Of a DNA stretch of 64,000 nucleotides, positions 1 to 9,027 are shown in pieces. The position numbers were made by a program, and so were the translations under genes. Below the pieces are notes generated by a model. It saw nothing but the letters and a program-made list of their open reading frames with translations. It had not been told where the DNA came from and ran no database searches. Position 1 is the stretch's first letter; the number at the start of each line of letters is the position of its first letter. This DNA is from Oceanobacillus saliphilus (lineage in GTDB: Bacteria; Bacillota; Bacilli; Bacillales; Amphibacillaceae): NCBI RefSeq assembly GCF_023522835.1, contig NZ_JALCZU010000001.1, positions 389,297 through 453,296 of the forward strand. The letters are read 5' to 3'.

Positions 1-370
<370 letters not shown>

Positions 371-452
371 TCAAATTAGTTATATCCTACAAATTGTACT
401 GAAAAAAGAGTGAGCTTTCAAGTTTAGGCTGAACTTGTCAGCAAAACGTAAT

Positions 453-481
453 AAGGATGCCCCTATATACGGGGCATCCTT
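453..481 (-). terminator. factor-independent terminator of glyA
   Basis: An 11-bp perfect stem (AAGGATGCCCC paired with GGGGCATCCTT) closes a 7-nt loop. On the minus strand it starts 7 nt after the glyA stop and is followed by a T-rich tract. Confidence 0.8.
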
Positions 482-487
482 AGCTAT

Positions 488-1723
488 TTATGCATATAAT
501 GGAAATTTTTCAGTTAAAGCAATAACGCGTTTTGCTGCTTCTTCCAGTTTAGCTTCGTCTTCATGGTTATGAAGTGTAAGGGAAATGATTGCCGCAATTT
601 CCTTCATTTCTTCTTCACCAAAGCCGCGAGTGGTGACAGCCGCTGTACCGATGCGGATACCACTTGTAACGAATGGGCTTTCTGTATCAAATGGAATGGT
701 GTTCTTATTCGTTGTAATACCGATATCATCCAACGATTTTTCAGCAACTTTACCAGTAAGGTTCAGTGGTGTTACATCCAATAACAACAAATGATTATCC
801 GTACCGCCAGAGACGATGCGAATGCCTTCTTCGGTAAGTGCCTCACCAAGAACTTTTGCATTTTGGATAATGTTTTTGGCATAGGATTTGAAATCATCTG
901 ATAATGCTTCTTTGAAAGAAACTGCTTTAGCCGCAATCACATGCATGAGCGGGCCTCCCTGAATTCCAGGGAATATAGATTTGTCGATTTTTTTCGCGTA
1001 TTCCTCTTTGCAAAGAATCATGCCTCCACGGGGACCACGCAATGTTTTATGTGTTGTCGTCGTAACAAAATCAGCATATGGTACAGGGTTTGGATGATCT
1101 CCGGTAGCAACAAGTCCGGCAATATGTGCCATGTCAACCATCAAATATGCATCGACTGCATCAGCGATATCGCGGAATTTGGCAAAATCGATGGTGCGGG
1201 AATAAGCACTTGCACCTGCAACAATCAGCTTTGGCTTTACTTCTTTTGCTCTCTCGAGTACTACATCATAATCAATCTGTTCTGTTTCCTTATCCACACC
1301 ATAGTCCACAAAGTTATAAAGCTTTCCACTGAAGTTGACTGGGCTGCCATGTGTTAAATGACCACCATGGTTCAAATTCATTCCAAGTACTGTATCTCCT
1401 GGCTCTAGCACGGAGAAATAAACTGCCATATTTGCCTGTGCACCTGAATGCGGCTGGACGTTGACATGCTCTGCACCAAACAGTTCTTTCGCGCGATCAC
1501 GAGCCAGATTTTCCACTACATCGACGTGTTCACAACCGCCATAATATCTTTTCGCAGGATATCCTTCTGCATATTTATTGGTTAAAATGGATCCCATTGC
1601 CTGCATGACTGCTTCAGAAACAAAATTTTCGGATGCAATCAGTTCAATTTTTTCCTGTTGGCGCTTTTTTTCCGCCTGCATTGCTTTGAATACTTCTACA
1701 TCTGCTTGTTGTACATGTTCCAT
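488..1723 (-). CDS. glyA: serine hydroxymethyltransferase
   Basis: GlyA interconverts serine and glycine, passing a one-carbon unit to tetrahydrofolate, with PLP as cofactor. The 411-residue protein is full length for the family. The PLP lysine is K226 in the [14 protein letters not shown] motif, and the N-terminal ASENFVS and [13 protein letters not shown] segments are typical. The ATG at 1723 has an AGGGGG ribosome site. It lies between ywlG and upp, the B. subtilis order. Confidence 0.97.
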   Translation of the reverse strand: MEHVQQADVEVFKAMQAEKKRQQEKIELIASENFVSEAVMQAMGSILTNKYAEGYPAKRYYGGCEHVDVVENLARDRAKELFGAEHVNVQPHSGAQANMAVYFSVLEPGDTVLGMNLNHGGHLTHGSPVNFSGKLYNFVDYGVDKETEQIDYDVVLERAKEVKPKLIVAGASAYSRTIDFAKFRDIADAVDAYLMVDMAHIAGLVATGDHPNPVPYADFVTTTTHKTLRGPRGGMILCKEEYAKKIDKSIFPGIQGGPLMHVIAAKAVSFKEALSDDFKSYAKNIIQNAKVLGEALTEEGIRIVSGGTDNHLLLLDVTPLNLTGKVAEKSLDDIGITTNKNTIPFDTESPFVTSGIRIGTAAVTTRGFGEEEMKEIAAIISLTLHNHEDEAKLEEAAKRVIALTEKFPLYA

Positions 1724-1797
1724 TCGTAAATCCCCCTATGTATGAATTGTTTTCATAATATATTTCACGGGACGGGTTGAGTCGCCCCATAATTCAT

Positions 1798-2373
1798 TTA
1801 GTTACATGTATCATTTAACCGCGTATCCTCATAATTTGCGCGACTGCCACCTATCAGTTTCGGACGGGTACGCGCTGCAGCGAGCCTCGCATTCCCAATA
1901 TTCTTTTGCTCAAACCGAAGCGGTACTGCAACATGCTTCAAATGCATGCCAATCATTGTTTCCCCGATATCCATACCAGCGTGTGCGCGGGCTCTAATAT
2001 TCTCAACGACTACAGGGTCTGTCATCTTTTTAAATGCATACGAAGCCATCGATCCACCAGCCTTTGGCACAGGAATGACAGAAACTTCATCAAGCATATA
2101 TGTAGCAGCGGTTTCCCGTTCAATCACGAGTGCACGATTCAGATGCTCACAGCATTGAAAGGCAAGGTGAACCCCCGATTTTTCCTGTAATTCCTGCAAT
2201 CCATTAAAAATCACTTCAGCAATTTGCTCATTACCGGATGTTCCGATTGGATGACCTGCAACCTCACTTGTCGAACAGCCAATGACAAACAGCTCTCCTT
2301 CGCGTAAATAATCAGTTGTGACCCATTGCCCCACAATTGCCTTCATGTCCTGTTGTATATTTTCATATGCCAT
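1798..2373 (-). CDS. ywlG: YwlG/UPF0340 family protein
   Basis: The 191-residue protein matches the YwlG (UPF0340, TIGR01440) family across its length: an early VGQWVTTDYLREGELFVIGCSTSEV block, a central FQCCEHLNRALVIE block with a cysteine pair, and a late GETMIGMHLKHVAVPLR block. The biochemical role is not established. The ATG at 2373 follows AGGTG by 8 nt. It sits directly upstream of glyA, as in B. subtilis, and may be co-transcribed with it. Confidence 0.85.
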   Translation of the reverse strand: MAYENIQQDMKAIVGQWVTTDYLREGELFVIGCSTSEVAGHPIGTSGNEQIAEVIFNGLQELQEKSGVHLAFQCCEHLNRALVIERETAATYMLDEVSVIPVPKAGGSMASYAFKKMTDPVVVENIRARAHAGMDIGETMIGMHLKHVAVPLRFEQKNIGNARLAAARTRPKLIGGSRANYEDTRLNDTCN

Positions 2374-2468
2374 TATTTTTTCACCTGTCCTTGTAAGATG
2401 TCAAGCTTCTTTAGACCTACATGCTTTTAGACGTGAGAATTTTCGGTATGTGACTTGATTTTATTTTC

Positions 2469-3758
2469 TTAAACTTTAAATTTATTAATTTGTTTATTCA
2501 AGTTTTGTGCCTGTTCTTCCATTTTATGCGCCAGTTTGTCCACCTGTTCCATGGTTGATACCTGTTCTTGGATCGCAGCGTTTACTTCTTCCGTTCCAGC
2601 AGATGTTTCTTCCGCTATTGCAGCAACTTCCTGTGATTGTCTCACTGTATCCTGAATCGATTCCAACTGCTGATCAACGAGATCTGTAATCATTGCAATT
2701 TCAGATGCAACTATATTAACAGAACCCGACATTTGCTCGATCGTCCGGTTCGTACCTTCCCCATTTTCAGCCTCTTTTTTGGCGTAGACGACATTGTCAT
2801 TTATCTTTTCAACGACAAGATTGACATCTTCTTGAATCGCTTCAATCAGATTAGAAATACGTTGAACAGCCTGTGCACTCTGATCAGCCAATTTCCGGAT
2901 TTCCTCGGCGACTACGGCAAAACCTCTGCCATGACCCCCGGCACGAGCCGCTTCGATTGACGCATTTAACGCCAGTAAGTTCGTTTGCTCGGCAATCTCA
3001 CCAACCATCGTAATGATCGTTTCCACCTGTATCGCATTTTGTTTCAAGTGATCGACATCTTTCAGCGAAAGTTCCTGATCATTGGCTAGTTTCTGAATAC
3101 CTTGGACGAGCCGGTTGACAACGATTTTACTTTCATTCAAAGTCTCCAGCATCTCCGTTGACTTTTCTTTGGACTGTTCTGCTTTTTCCTGTACTTTTTT
3201 AGCAAGCTCTGTTGCAACTTCCACAGCTTCGGCGGTATGTTGAATAGCTTCTGATGAACTTTCCGCTCCTTTGGAAATTTCATGAATGGAACTACCGATT
3301 ACGGCAGAATGCTGTGCTGCAGCATGGGATGCTTCCTTCATTTGGATGACTGTTTCATTTGTTGTTTCAAAATGCTTATCAATATTATGTACCATTTTAT
3401 TCAGGTTTTGCAGCATCGTATCTACGGCTATGGAAAGTGCCCGTATTTCATCATCGGATTTAGGTATATGTACCTCCTGGTTTAAGTCTCCACTTGCTGC
3501 ATCTGTTGCTGCCTTTTCCAATTTATCCATTGGCTTTGTAATAAAACCCGCTGCAAAAAAGGCCAGTACACCAGACCAGAATATACCAAGCAACAAGATT
3601 GCAATGGCATAGCCCTCTAATGAAATCTGCCAAAATTCCTGTACATAATCATACAGTACATAAATAAACAGCGCACTGAACGAATACGTAATGATGGCCA
3701 AAACGGTTGTAAAGACCACTAATTTCAACCGCAAACCAAAACGATATTTCTTCTCCAT
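2469..3758 (-). CDS. methyl-accepting chemotaxis protein with no extracellular sensor
   Basis: A 429-residue transducer. Two closely spaced hydrophobic segments (about residues 10-35 and 45-72) leave only a very short loop outside, so there is no periplasmic-type ligand domain. A HAMP segment follows (about 72-125), then a long coiled-coil signalling domain. The CheA/CheW-contacting tip is intact at [20 protein letters not shown]. Any signal is therefore probably sensed in the membrane or cytoplasm. The ATG at 3758 has GGGGG 8 nt upstream. It stands between ywlG and ywlE, where B. subtilis carries rpiB, so it looks like a replacement or insertion at that site. Confidence 0.93.
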   Translation of the reverse strand: MEKKYRFGLRLKLVVFTTVLAIITYSFSALFIYVLYDYVQEFWQISLEGYAIAILLLGIFWSGVLAFFAAGFITKPMDKLEKAATDAASGDLNQEVHIPKSDDEIRALSIAVDTMLQNLNKMVHNIDKHFETTNETVIQMKEASHAAAQHSAVIGSSIHEISKGAESSSEAIQHTAEAVEVATELAKKVQEKAEQSKEKSTEMLETLNESKIVVNRLVQGIQKLANDQELSLKDVDHLKQNAIQVETIITMVGEIAEQTNLLALNASIEAARAGGHGRGFAVVAEEIRKLADQSAQAVQRISNLIEAIQEDVNLVVEKINDNVVYAKKEAENGEGTNRTIEQMSGSVNIVASEIAMITDLVDQQLESIQDTVRQSQEVAAIAEETSAGTEEVNAAIQEQVSTMEQVDKLAHKMEEQAQNLNKQINKFKV

Positions 3759-3773
3759 CTCTGCTTCCCCCTG

Positions 3774-4379
3774 CTACTTCTTTAGTCTTTTTATTAACAG
3801 GTTTATGTTGTCATCCAGTTCTCGGAGGGATTTCTGATAGGTTTCGAGATTCCCGCCAAATGGATCGGAAATATCATAATTAATCAGGTTGGACTCCAGT
3901 TTTTGGATTGTTGAGATATCTTCGCTCAAATATATCTCCAATTGCTTATGCAGATCAACACCGTCCATTTTCGACTGATTCTCCCGAATAAAAGTCGAGC
4001 GTTTCATTTCGTATTCCGCATAGGCTTTCCTTAATTCCTGCCATACTTTTTTATCGGATTCCGAGACATATTCTTTAAGTGTATAATACTTTTCTTGATA
4101 ATCCGGAAATTCGACGATCAATGATTGCTTATGCTGGGTCGTCATCGTAAGCACAATATCAGACCAGTGCAGCAGACTGGCGGTCACTGGCTGGGACTGA
4201 TGATCAAGTGCTATTCCACGTTCACGAAGTACCTGAATCGCTTTTTCATTTGCACGCAGATTATTACCGGCAAAAATCCCGGCCGATTGGACATTGGCCC
4301 CAGGCATCTTTTCCTTCAATAGAGCCTCTGCCATGGGACTTCTGCACGTATTCCCTGTACAAACAAATAAAATATTCAT
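3774..4379 (-). CDS. ywlE: protein-arginine phosphatase of the LMW phosphatase fold, with a long insert
   Basis: The CTGNTCRS P-loop (Cys7, Arg13) and the C-terminal DPFGG (Asp172) identify YwlE, which removes phosphate from arginine residues modified by McsB kinase. A longer reading frame opens at 4502, but the ATG at 4379 is chosen: GGAGGT lies just upstream and it gives the canonical MNILFVCTGNTCRS start. The 201-residue protein exceeds the usual ~150 because about 60 lysine- and glutamate-rich residues (about 107-168) separate TLKEYV from DPFGG, which are nearly adjacent in B. subtilis. The catalytic residues are kept, so it is probably active. It lies between mntP and the chemotaxis receptor. 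Confidence 0.9.
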   Translation of the reverse strand: MNILFVCTGNTCRSPMAEALLKEKMPGANVQSAGIFAGNNLRANEKAIQVLRERGIALDHQSQPVTASLLHWSDIVLTMTTQHKQSLIVEFPDYQEKYYTLKEYVSESDKKVWQELRKAYAEYEMKRSTFIRENQSKMDGVDLHKQLEIYLSEDISTIQKLESNLINYDISDPFGGNLETYQKSLRELDDNINLLIKRLKK

Positions 4380-4427
4380 GATGGTACCTCCAATTGTAAT
4401 GATGAGACAAATATACCATAGTTGACG

Positions 4428-4469
4428 TAAAAAAAGAAGAAGATTCCCAGTTGAACCGGTAATCTTCTT
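4428..4469 (-). terminator. terminator downstream of mntP
   Basis: A 16-bp stem with two imperfect positions (4437-4452 with 4454-4469) starts at the mntP stop codon and is followed on the minus strand by CTTTTTTTAC. It should separate mntP from ywlE. Confidence 0.75.
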
Positions 4470-5017
4470 TACCCAAATAGGACGTATAATCCAAATCCGC
4501 ATAGAATGCTCCCACCTAGCAATTCACTGTATGTTCCCAGATAGCGATGTACCTTCCTCCCGAGCAGTAGGCCTGCACAAGTGAGAAAACAACTCATGGC
4601 ACCAAACAACATCAATGTCAGGAAAACTTTTACCCCGGAGATTCCTAGACTTAATCCAACGGTAAAGCTATCTATACTCACACTGAATGCAACTAGGAAC
4701 AAACCGGCGCCTATTGGAAGCATCCGATTTTTCAGATCATCACTAAAGGCTGAAAAAAACATATGTGCACCAATTAGAAACAGCAATACACCCCCCGCCA
4801 GAGTGGTAAAATCACCTATCTGACTCGATATTGCTTTTCCAAGCAGAATTCCGGCAAGCGGCATGATAATATGAAAAATCCCTACCGTTATTCCAATAAG
4901 TGCAACCCTCTTTAACCGAATCTCGCGCATTCCCATACCAAGACATACGGAGAACGCATCCATACCAAGCGCAGTTGACAGGAACAGTAATGATATAAGT
5001 TCACCTGAAAAAGACAT
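4469..5017 (-). CDS. mntP: MntP-type manganese efflux pump
   Basis: A 182-residue integral membrane protein with about six hydrophobic helices in two related halves. Each half carries the family acidic motif: ALGMDAFSVCLGMG near residue 20 and SVSIDSFTVGLSLG near residue 115. MntP exports Mn2+. The ATG at 5017 has AAGGGGG 7 nt upstream. It is the ywlD position of B. subtilis. No yybP-ykoY element was found upstream, unlike terC later in this window. Confidence 0.9.
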   Translation of the reverse strand: MSFSGELISLLFLSTALGMDAFSVCLGMGMREIRLKRVALIGITVGIFHIIMPLAGILLGKAISSQIGDFTTLAGGVLLFLIGAHMFFSAFSDDLKNRMLPIGAGLFLVAFSVSIDSFTVGLSLGISGVKVFLTLMLFGAMSCFLTCAGLLLGRKVHRYLGTYSELLGGSILCGFGLYVLFG

Positions 5018-5217
5018 CCATTATCCCCCTTGGACATGCTTATTAACTATATGCAAGTCTGGTGTGGGATATGAATGTCTTTCCTGTGCAGGCTTCCCTT
5101 CTCTTAGCTAACTCTATATTCAAGTTCCAACCTTTCGTTATGTACTCAACTTTTCTTGATAGAATTAGGAGGGTTGGAGATACACTGCCTGTTTCGCTTC
5201 ATCGCAGTTGAATATAA

Positions 5218-5405
5218 ATAAAGTTCGACTTAAGTTACATCTATGCTAGATCTGTAGGGATTGCTTATGGAAACAAGTTACTTCGGCAACCGCAGTGTAT
5301 TTCCCAGAGCGGTAGCCGAAGTAACTAGCTTCCATTATCAGTTAAGGCGTAGATAGCAGTTATGCCGCAGTCTACATAAACTGCGAGCCTTAATAAGCAA
5401 CAAAT
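5218..5405. repeat. structured palindromic intergenic repeat, copy 1
   Basis: This fills most of the 422-nt gap between mntP and ywlC, which holds no gene. Its core is an 18-bp inverted repeat with one mismatch (5277-5294 against 5310-5327) around a 15-nt loop. A second nested structure follows, with TTAAGGC at 5343 and GCCTTAA at 5387 and inner GTAGA/TCTAC arms. The loop region recurs in reverse orientation near 48716-48745, so this belongs to a dispersed family. No transposase is present. Confidence 0.75.
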
Positions 5406-5439
5406 AGCAAGTAATTTTTTGGTAAGAGACTTGGGTTAT

Positions 5440-6459
5440 CTATATATCCGATGCTTTTCTCAATCTGTTCATTACTGCCTGGCCTATTCCATCTTCCGGA
5501 AATGCTTCACAAATGATAAGATCAACATCACCTTGTTTAAATTTTCTCAAAGCCTCATATAAATTTGCCGCGATCTCATCGATGTTTTCACCAAGGGAAA
5601 TGATTTCATCTGCCTGGATTTGTTCTGCACAAGCTCTACTTGCTAGTACACCGATCCGGTTGCCGTTTTGTTTTTCCCGATCAATGACGGACTGGAGTTT
5701 TTCCGGTGCTCCTTCGATAAGCCATAAAGGGACTTCCGGAGAATAGTGTTTATATTTCATTCCAGGTGACATGGGTCTTTCTTTCGTATTAGCAAGTCCA
5801 GGATCAATCATCACAGGACCGACCACATCTTCCAACTGCTCCTTCGTAATTCCACCTGGCCTGAGGATAATGGGGATATCCTGTGTGCAGTCAATTACCG
5901 TCGATTCCAAACCAACACCAGTTGGACCACCATCCAGTAATCCGGCAATTCTTCCGTTGAGATCATCCCAAACATGGTTGGCAGTTGTCGGGCTGGGCTT
6001 TCCGGAAAGATTAGCACTTGGCGCAGCAACCGGAACATCTGCTAGTTTCAATAACTCCTGGGCAATCGGGTGATCGGGAATACGGACACCGATTGTGGAT
6101 AATCCGGCCGTTACATTGTCAGCACACATCCCATTACTCGGTAAAACATATGTCAGCGGGCCGGGTGAAAATTCTTTCATTAATTTCTCTGCATAAGCTG
6201 GTAGGTTATCCACAAGTCTCTTTAACTGTTCTACCGTTGCAACATGAGCAATCAGCGGGTTATCCTGTGGCCTTCCTTTCGCCTTAAATATTTTCGCTAC
6301 AGCTGATTCATTCGTTGCGTCCGCACCAAGCCCATAGACTGTCTCGGTTGGAAAGGCAACCGTTTCCCCTTGGGTGATCAGCTCTGCCGCTTCATGGATG
6401 GACTGATTATGAAATGTTTCATTATTTTTTATGTTCCAGCGCTTTGTATCTATCATCAT
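5440..6459 (-). CDS. ywlC: threonylcarbamoyl-AMP synthase (Sua5/YwlC type)
   Basis: The enzyme makes threonylcarbamoyl-AMP from threonine, bicarbonate and ATP, the first step of the t6A37 modification of ANN-decoding tRNAs. The N-terminal YrdC domain (about residues 20-215) has the GETVAFPTETVYGLGADA block and the KGRPQDNPLI motif. A linker with SPGMKYKHYSP leads to the C-terminal Sua5 domain (to residue 339), so this is the long form. ATG codons occur at 6459 and 6456, with GAGG 5 nt upstream of the first. The upstream gap carries the DnaA-box cluster. Confidence 0.95.
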   Translation of the reverse strand: MMIDTKRWNIKNNETFHNQSIHEAAELITQGETVAFPTETVYGLGADATNESAVAKIFKAKGRPQDNPLIAHVATVEQLKRLVDNLPAYAEKLMKEFSPGPLTYVLPSNGMCADNVTAGLSTIGVRIPDHPIAQELLKLADVPVAAPSANLSGKPSPTTANHVWDDLNGRIAGLLDGGPTGVGLESTVIDCTQDIPIILRPGGITKEQLEDVVGPVMIDPGLANTKERPMSPGMKYKHYSPEVPLWLIEGAPEKLQSVIDREKQNGNRIGVLASRACAEQIQADEIISLGENIDEIAANLYEALRKFKQGDVDLIICEAFPEDGIGQAVMNRLRKASDI

Positions 6460-6547
6460 TGCTACCTCATTTCTACCTTATATTTTAGTTGATAGAAACG
6501 ATTTACGCAAAATGTGGATAACATTCATCTTCCTGCAATGGTTTTTC

Positions 6548-6634
6548 ATTAGAAAACTTGGCATACGCCAAGCTTTTGGGCGAATGCCTTAGTTGCACTT
6601 ATGCAAGTAAGAAAGTTTATACTTTCTTACTTGC
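6548..6634 (+). repeat. dispersed two-hairpin element, copy 1
   Basis: The element begins TTAGAAAACTTGG. Hairpin one is CTTGGC-ATAC-GCCAAG at 6557-6572, and its GGCATACGCC can alternatively pair with GGCGAATGCC downstream. After TTAGTTGCACTTATG comes a perfect 14-bp hairpin at 6603-6634 with loop TTAT. Confidence 0.8.
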
Positions 6635-6701
6635 TTAGAAAACTTGGTTGTCACCAAGCCATTCGATGACAGCCTTAGTTGCACTTATGAAAATAAGAAA
6701 G
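6635..6701 (+). repeat. dispersed two-hairpin element, copy 2
   Basis: This copy starts immediately after copy 1 and has the same frame: TTAGAAAACTTGG, then CTTGGT-TGTC-ACCAAG, then TTAGTTGCACTTATG. Its stem sequence differs from copy 1 in a compensatory way. The second hairpin is degraded. Confidence 0.75.
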
Positions 6702-6807
6702 ATAATCCTTCCTTGCCAAGAAAATGAATGTTATCCACATATTTTTAATTTAATTAACAATTTACTACCAGTTATGCACAACGTTCTGTGTATAATGTGA
6801 ATAACTT

Positions 6808-7209
6808 TTACGAAACATTGTATGCCCACCAGCTCCCTTTAGTTACCGGATACTTGTCCTCAAACATGCTTTCCTTTTGTGGATGGAATTGTAAAGCTTC
6901 AAGCAAGATATCCACAACCGGTTGGTGACTGTGTACATAAACAGATTTTGCATGACGCTGTTTTGCCAAAGTGAGGATGGCCTCTAACAGAATTGGTAGT
7001 CTTCCCGCTTCGGATTGTGTAATATACAATTGTTTCAGCCAAAAAATATCAGCTTTCACGTCATCGAGAATAAAGCACCCTTCGATTTTATTGTTAATTT
7101 CCACGACATAACCATGATGATACACACTTTGTTTGTCAACATTGGCATTTTTACCGAAAAATTCCTCCAGCTGTACATAGGATGCTTCTTTAGCAAGAAT
7201 AATTTTCAT
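6808..7209 (-). CDS. GNAT-like protein at the ywlB position
   Basis: A 133-residue protein whose pattern fits a small GNAT acetyltransferase: VEINNKIEGCFILDD, then FWLKQLYI, then a helix LPILLEAILTLAKQRHAKSVYVHSH. The acetyl-CoA loop is not a clear match, so the fold call rests on overall pattern and on position, since ywlB of B. subtilis sits here. A GTG at 7218 opens the frame further, but it lies inside the AGAGGTG ribosome site. The ATG at 7209, 7 nt after that site, is the better start. The substrate is unknown. Confidence 0.7.
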   Translation of the reverse strand: MKIILAKEASYVQLEEFFGKNANVDKQSVYHHGYVVEINNKIEGCFILDDVKADIFWLKQLYITQSEAGRLPILLEAILTLAKQRHAKSVYVHSHQPVVDILLEALQFHPQKESMFEDKYPVTKGSWWAYNVS

Positions 7210-7285
7210 TGGTTTCACCTCTATGGATAAATTTGATAGAAATAGGATGTACCTTTTCTTTCATTCTATGCAGTTAGTAGAGGGA

Positions 7286-7888
7286 CTATGACCAACCAAA
7301 CCATTCAAAAAGGAAAAACTTGATTTCTGTTTCTTCCCCATCTTCTGCAGCCACCGTGTCATCATTTGTTTCTGTTTCCGCTACGGATGTTCCGTTGAAA
7401 AAATCGAGAAAACATAATGGAGGGAATAGCACACACCACCAATTAGCACCTTTTCCTTCTCCTAGCGTAATTAAGATTGCTTCATATTCACCTGCCGGAT
7501 ATAAAAACGACCCATAGAGCTTCGTCGGAAATGTCACGTTCTTTCCATATTCCACATGGAAATCATTTGAATCGCCTGCTTCTTCAATTGTGCTTGCTAC
7601 AATTGCTTCGAGTTCTGGTATACGGGACTCTATTAATGTTCGGGCTTCTTCAATATCGGTTATATACTGTACCCATTCCGTAACCTGTTCATTGACACGA
7701 TCACGGACGAGATGTTTCAGTTCCTGATCGTCGTCATTGTCACTGTTTGCTAGAATTCTCAATCGGATTGCCTCATCGGGAATAACCTGGTAATCCGCCT
7801 CATTTGAAAGTTGCTTGCCCACTCCATTTGCCGGTATTGCTAAGAAAAAGATAAAAAAGATAAGTATGATAAATAGTAGTTTTCTCAT
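7286..7888 (-). CDS. spoIIR: stage II sporulation protein R
   Basis: SpoIIR is made in the forespore, secreted into the intermembrane space, and triggers SpoIIGA to process pro-SigE in the mother cell. The 200-residue protein has an N-terminal signal segment (residues 3-20), the IPDEAIRLRILANSD motif near residue 37 and the diagnostic GANWWCVLFPPLCFLDF near residue 148. The ATG at 7888 follows GAGGGG. A CATACTG sequence (reverse strand, 7920-7926) with GTTTA upstream may be a SigF-type promoter, but this is weak. It lies upstream of the ywlB-like gene, near prmC, as in relatives. Confidence 0.95.
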   Translation of the reverse strand: MRKLLFIILIFFIFFLAIPANGVGKQLSNEADYQVIPDEAIRLRILANSDNDDDQELKHLVRDRVNEQVTEWVQYITDIEEARTLIESRIPELEAIVASTIEEAGDSNDFHVEYGKNVTFPTKLYGSFLYPAGEYEAILITLGEGKGANWWCVLFPPLCFLDFFNGTSVAETETNDDTVAAEDGEETEIKFFLFEWFGWS

Positions 7889-8165
7889 TTAAAATTCCCC
7901 TCTCTAACTGTTTAATAGACAGTATGGACAGGAGAATTTATTTTTAAACTAGTATTCTATTAATTTATGATTATGGAGTAAAAGCCAAGAATCAGGTTAG
8001 GACCGGACGGACTATGCCTGCTGTGTAAAGCGTGTTTTTGGTTAGAAAACTGTTTGTCAGCAAGCCATTTGCCGAGCAGGCTTGGGGCATGCCAATTTTT
8101 CTCACACTTTCTTCTTTGCGTTTGAGAACGCTTGAACGACCCCTGGGCCTCAGCAGAATTCCGGT

Positions 8166-9026
8166 TTAAATTCTTGCTGAAACAATGCGGTCTTTTTTAT
8201 TAATATCCTGGATAGTTGTAACAGTGCTTTCCGGAAAGGTGTTATGGATCATTGCATGCAGTGCACCGCTTTGCGTATGGCCGATTTCAAAGATGAGCTG
8301 TGCATTTTCCTTTACAGCTAATCGTGCCTCGGAAATAATCTTCTGATAGGCTGCCAAACCGTGATTATCGGCAAAAAGTGCGAGTTCTGGATCAAAGTTT
8401 TTCACGGTGTCTGACATGGATGGTGCCTCTGCTTTTGCAATATATGGTGGATTAGAAACGATGATATCCGCAACAATTCCCTTATCTATTACCGGCTGCA
8501 AAAAATCTCCCTGCAGAAATTTCACATTGGCTTGCAATTGCGCTGCATTTCGTTTCGCAACGTGGAGTGCTTCCTCTGAAATATCTGTTGCATATACCGT
8601 TGCTTGCGGCAATTCCAGTGCAAGCGTAATGGCAATAATTCCACTGCCTGTGCCGATATCGACTATCGTTAATTGCTCTAAGTCAACATCTTTTACAGAC
8701 TCAATAACATGCTGGACAAGCTCCTCCGTTTCAGGCCTGGGAATGAGTACATGATGATTCACAGAAAAATCTCTTCCGTAAAACGTTTCATAGCCTGTAA
8801 GATGCTGGACCGGGATACCTGTTTGCGCGTGTTTTTCAATGTCTGCCTTGAATAGGTCGACAACAGCTTGCGGTACCGGATCCTGCATGCGCATGAAAAA
8901 CTGTGCTCTCGAAGCGCCAAGATGATGTTGTAACAGTATCTCAGCAACCCTTGATTCGCGATGATGCTTTTCTAAAAAAAGAGAAGCCCAGCGTAGGACT
9001 TCGAATTGTTTTTGTTCGGTTTTCAT
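8166..9026 (-). CDS. prmC: release factor glutamine methyltransferase
   Basis: PrmC methylates the glutamine of the GGQ motif of release factors RF1 and RF2, using S-adenosylmethionine. The SAM-binding motif IVDIGTGSGI is at 121-130 and the catalytic NPPY at 192-195. An in-frame TTG at 9047 would overlap prfA. The ATG at 9026 starts one base after the prfA stop and gives a normal 286-residue protein, so it is preferred. The tight spacing implies translational coupling with prfA, its substrate. Confidence 0.95.
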   Translation of the reverse strand: MKTEQKQFEVLRWASLFLEKHHRESRVAEILLQHHLGASRAQFFMRMQDPVPQAVVDLFKADIEKHAQTGIPVQHLTGYETFYGRDFSVNHHVLIPRPETEELVQHVIESVKDVDLEQLTIVDIGTGSGIIAITLALELPQATVYATDISEEALHVAKRNAAQLQANVKFLQGDFLQPVIDKGIVADIIVSNPPYIAKAEAPSMSDTVKNFDPELALFADNHGLAAYQKIISEARLAVKENAQLIFEIGHTQSGALHAMIHNTFPESTVTTIQDINKKDRIVSARI

Positions 9027-9027
9027 A

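Larger units (their letters stand above)
6512..6740. repeat. 17-bp inverted repeat bracketing two hairpin elements
   Basis: A perfect 17-bp inverted repeat (6512-6528 and 6724-6740) encloses two copies of the dispersed hairpin element. Each arm contains a full DnaA box, TTATCCACA, and the match extends 8 nt beyond the box. The arrangement could be an insertion that kept its flanks, or selection on paired DnaA boxes. Confidence 0.7.
6513..6804. promoter_or_regulatory. DnaA-box cluster between ywlC and ywlB-like
   Basis: Five 9-mers match the DnaA box TTATCCACA. TGTGGATAA at 6513-6521 and TTATCCACA at 6731-6739 are perfect. TTATGCACA at 6772-6780, TGTGTATAA at 6787-6795 and TGTGAATAA at 6796-6804 each differ by one base. 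A sixth near-match, ATATCCACA, lies at 6908-6916 inside the next gene. From memory, B. subtilis has a DnaA-bound box cluster in its ywlC-ywlB gap. Such clusters titrate DnaA away from the origin or allow local regulation. Confidence 0.8.
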
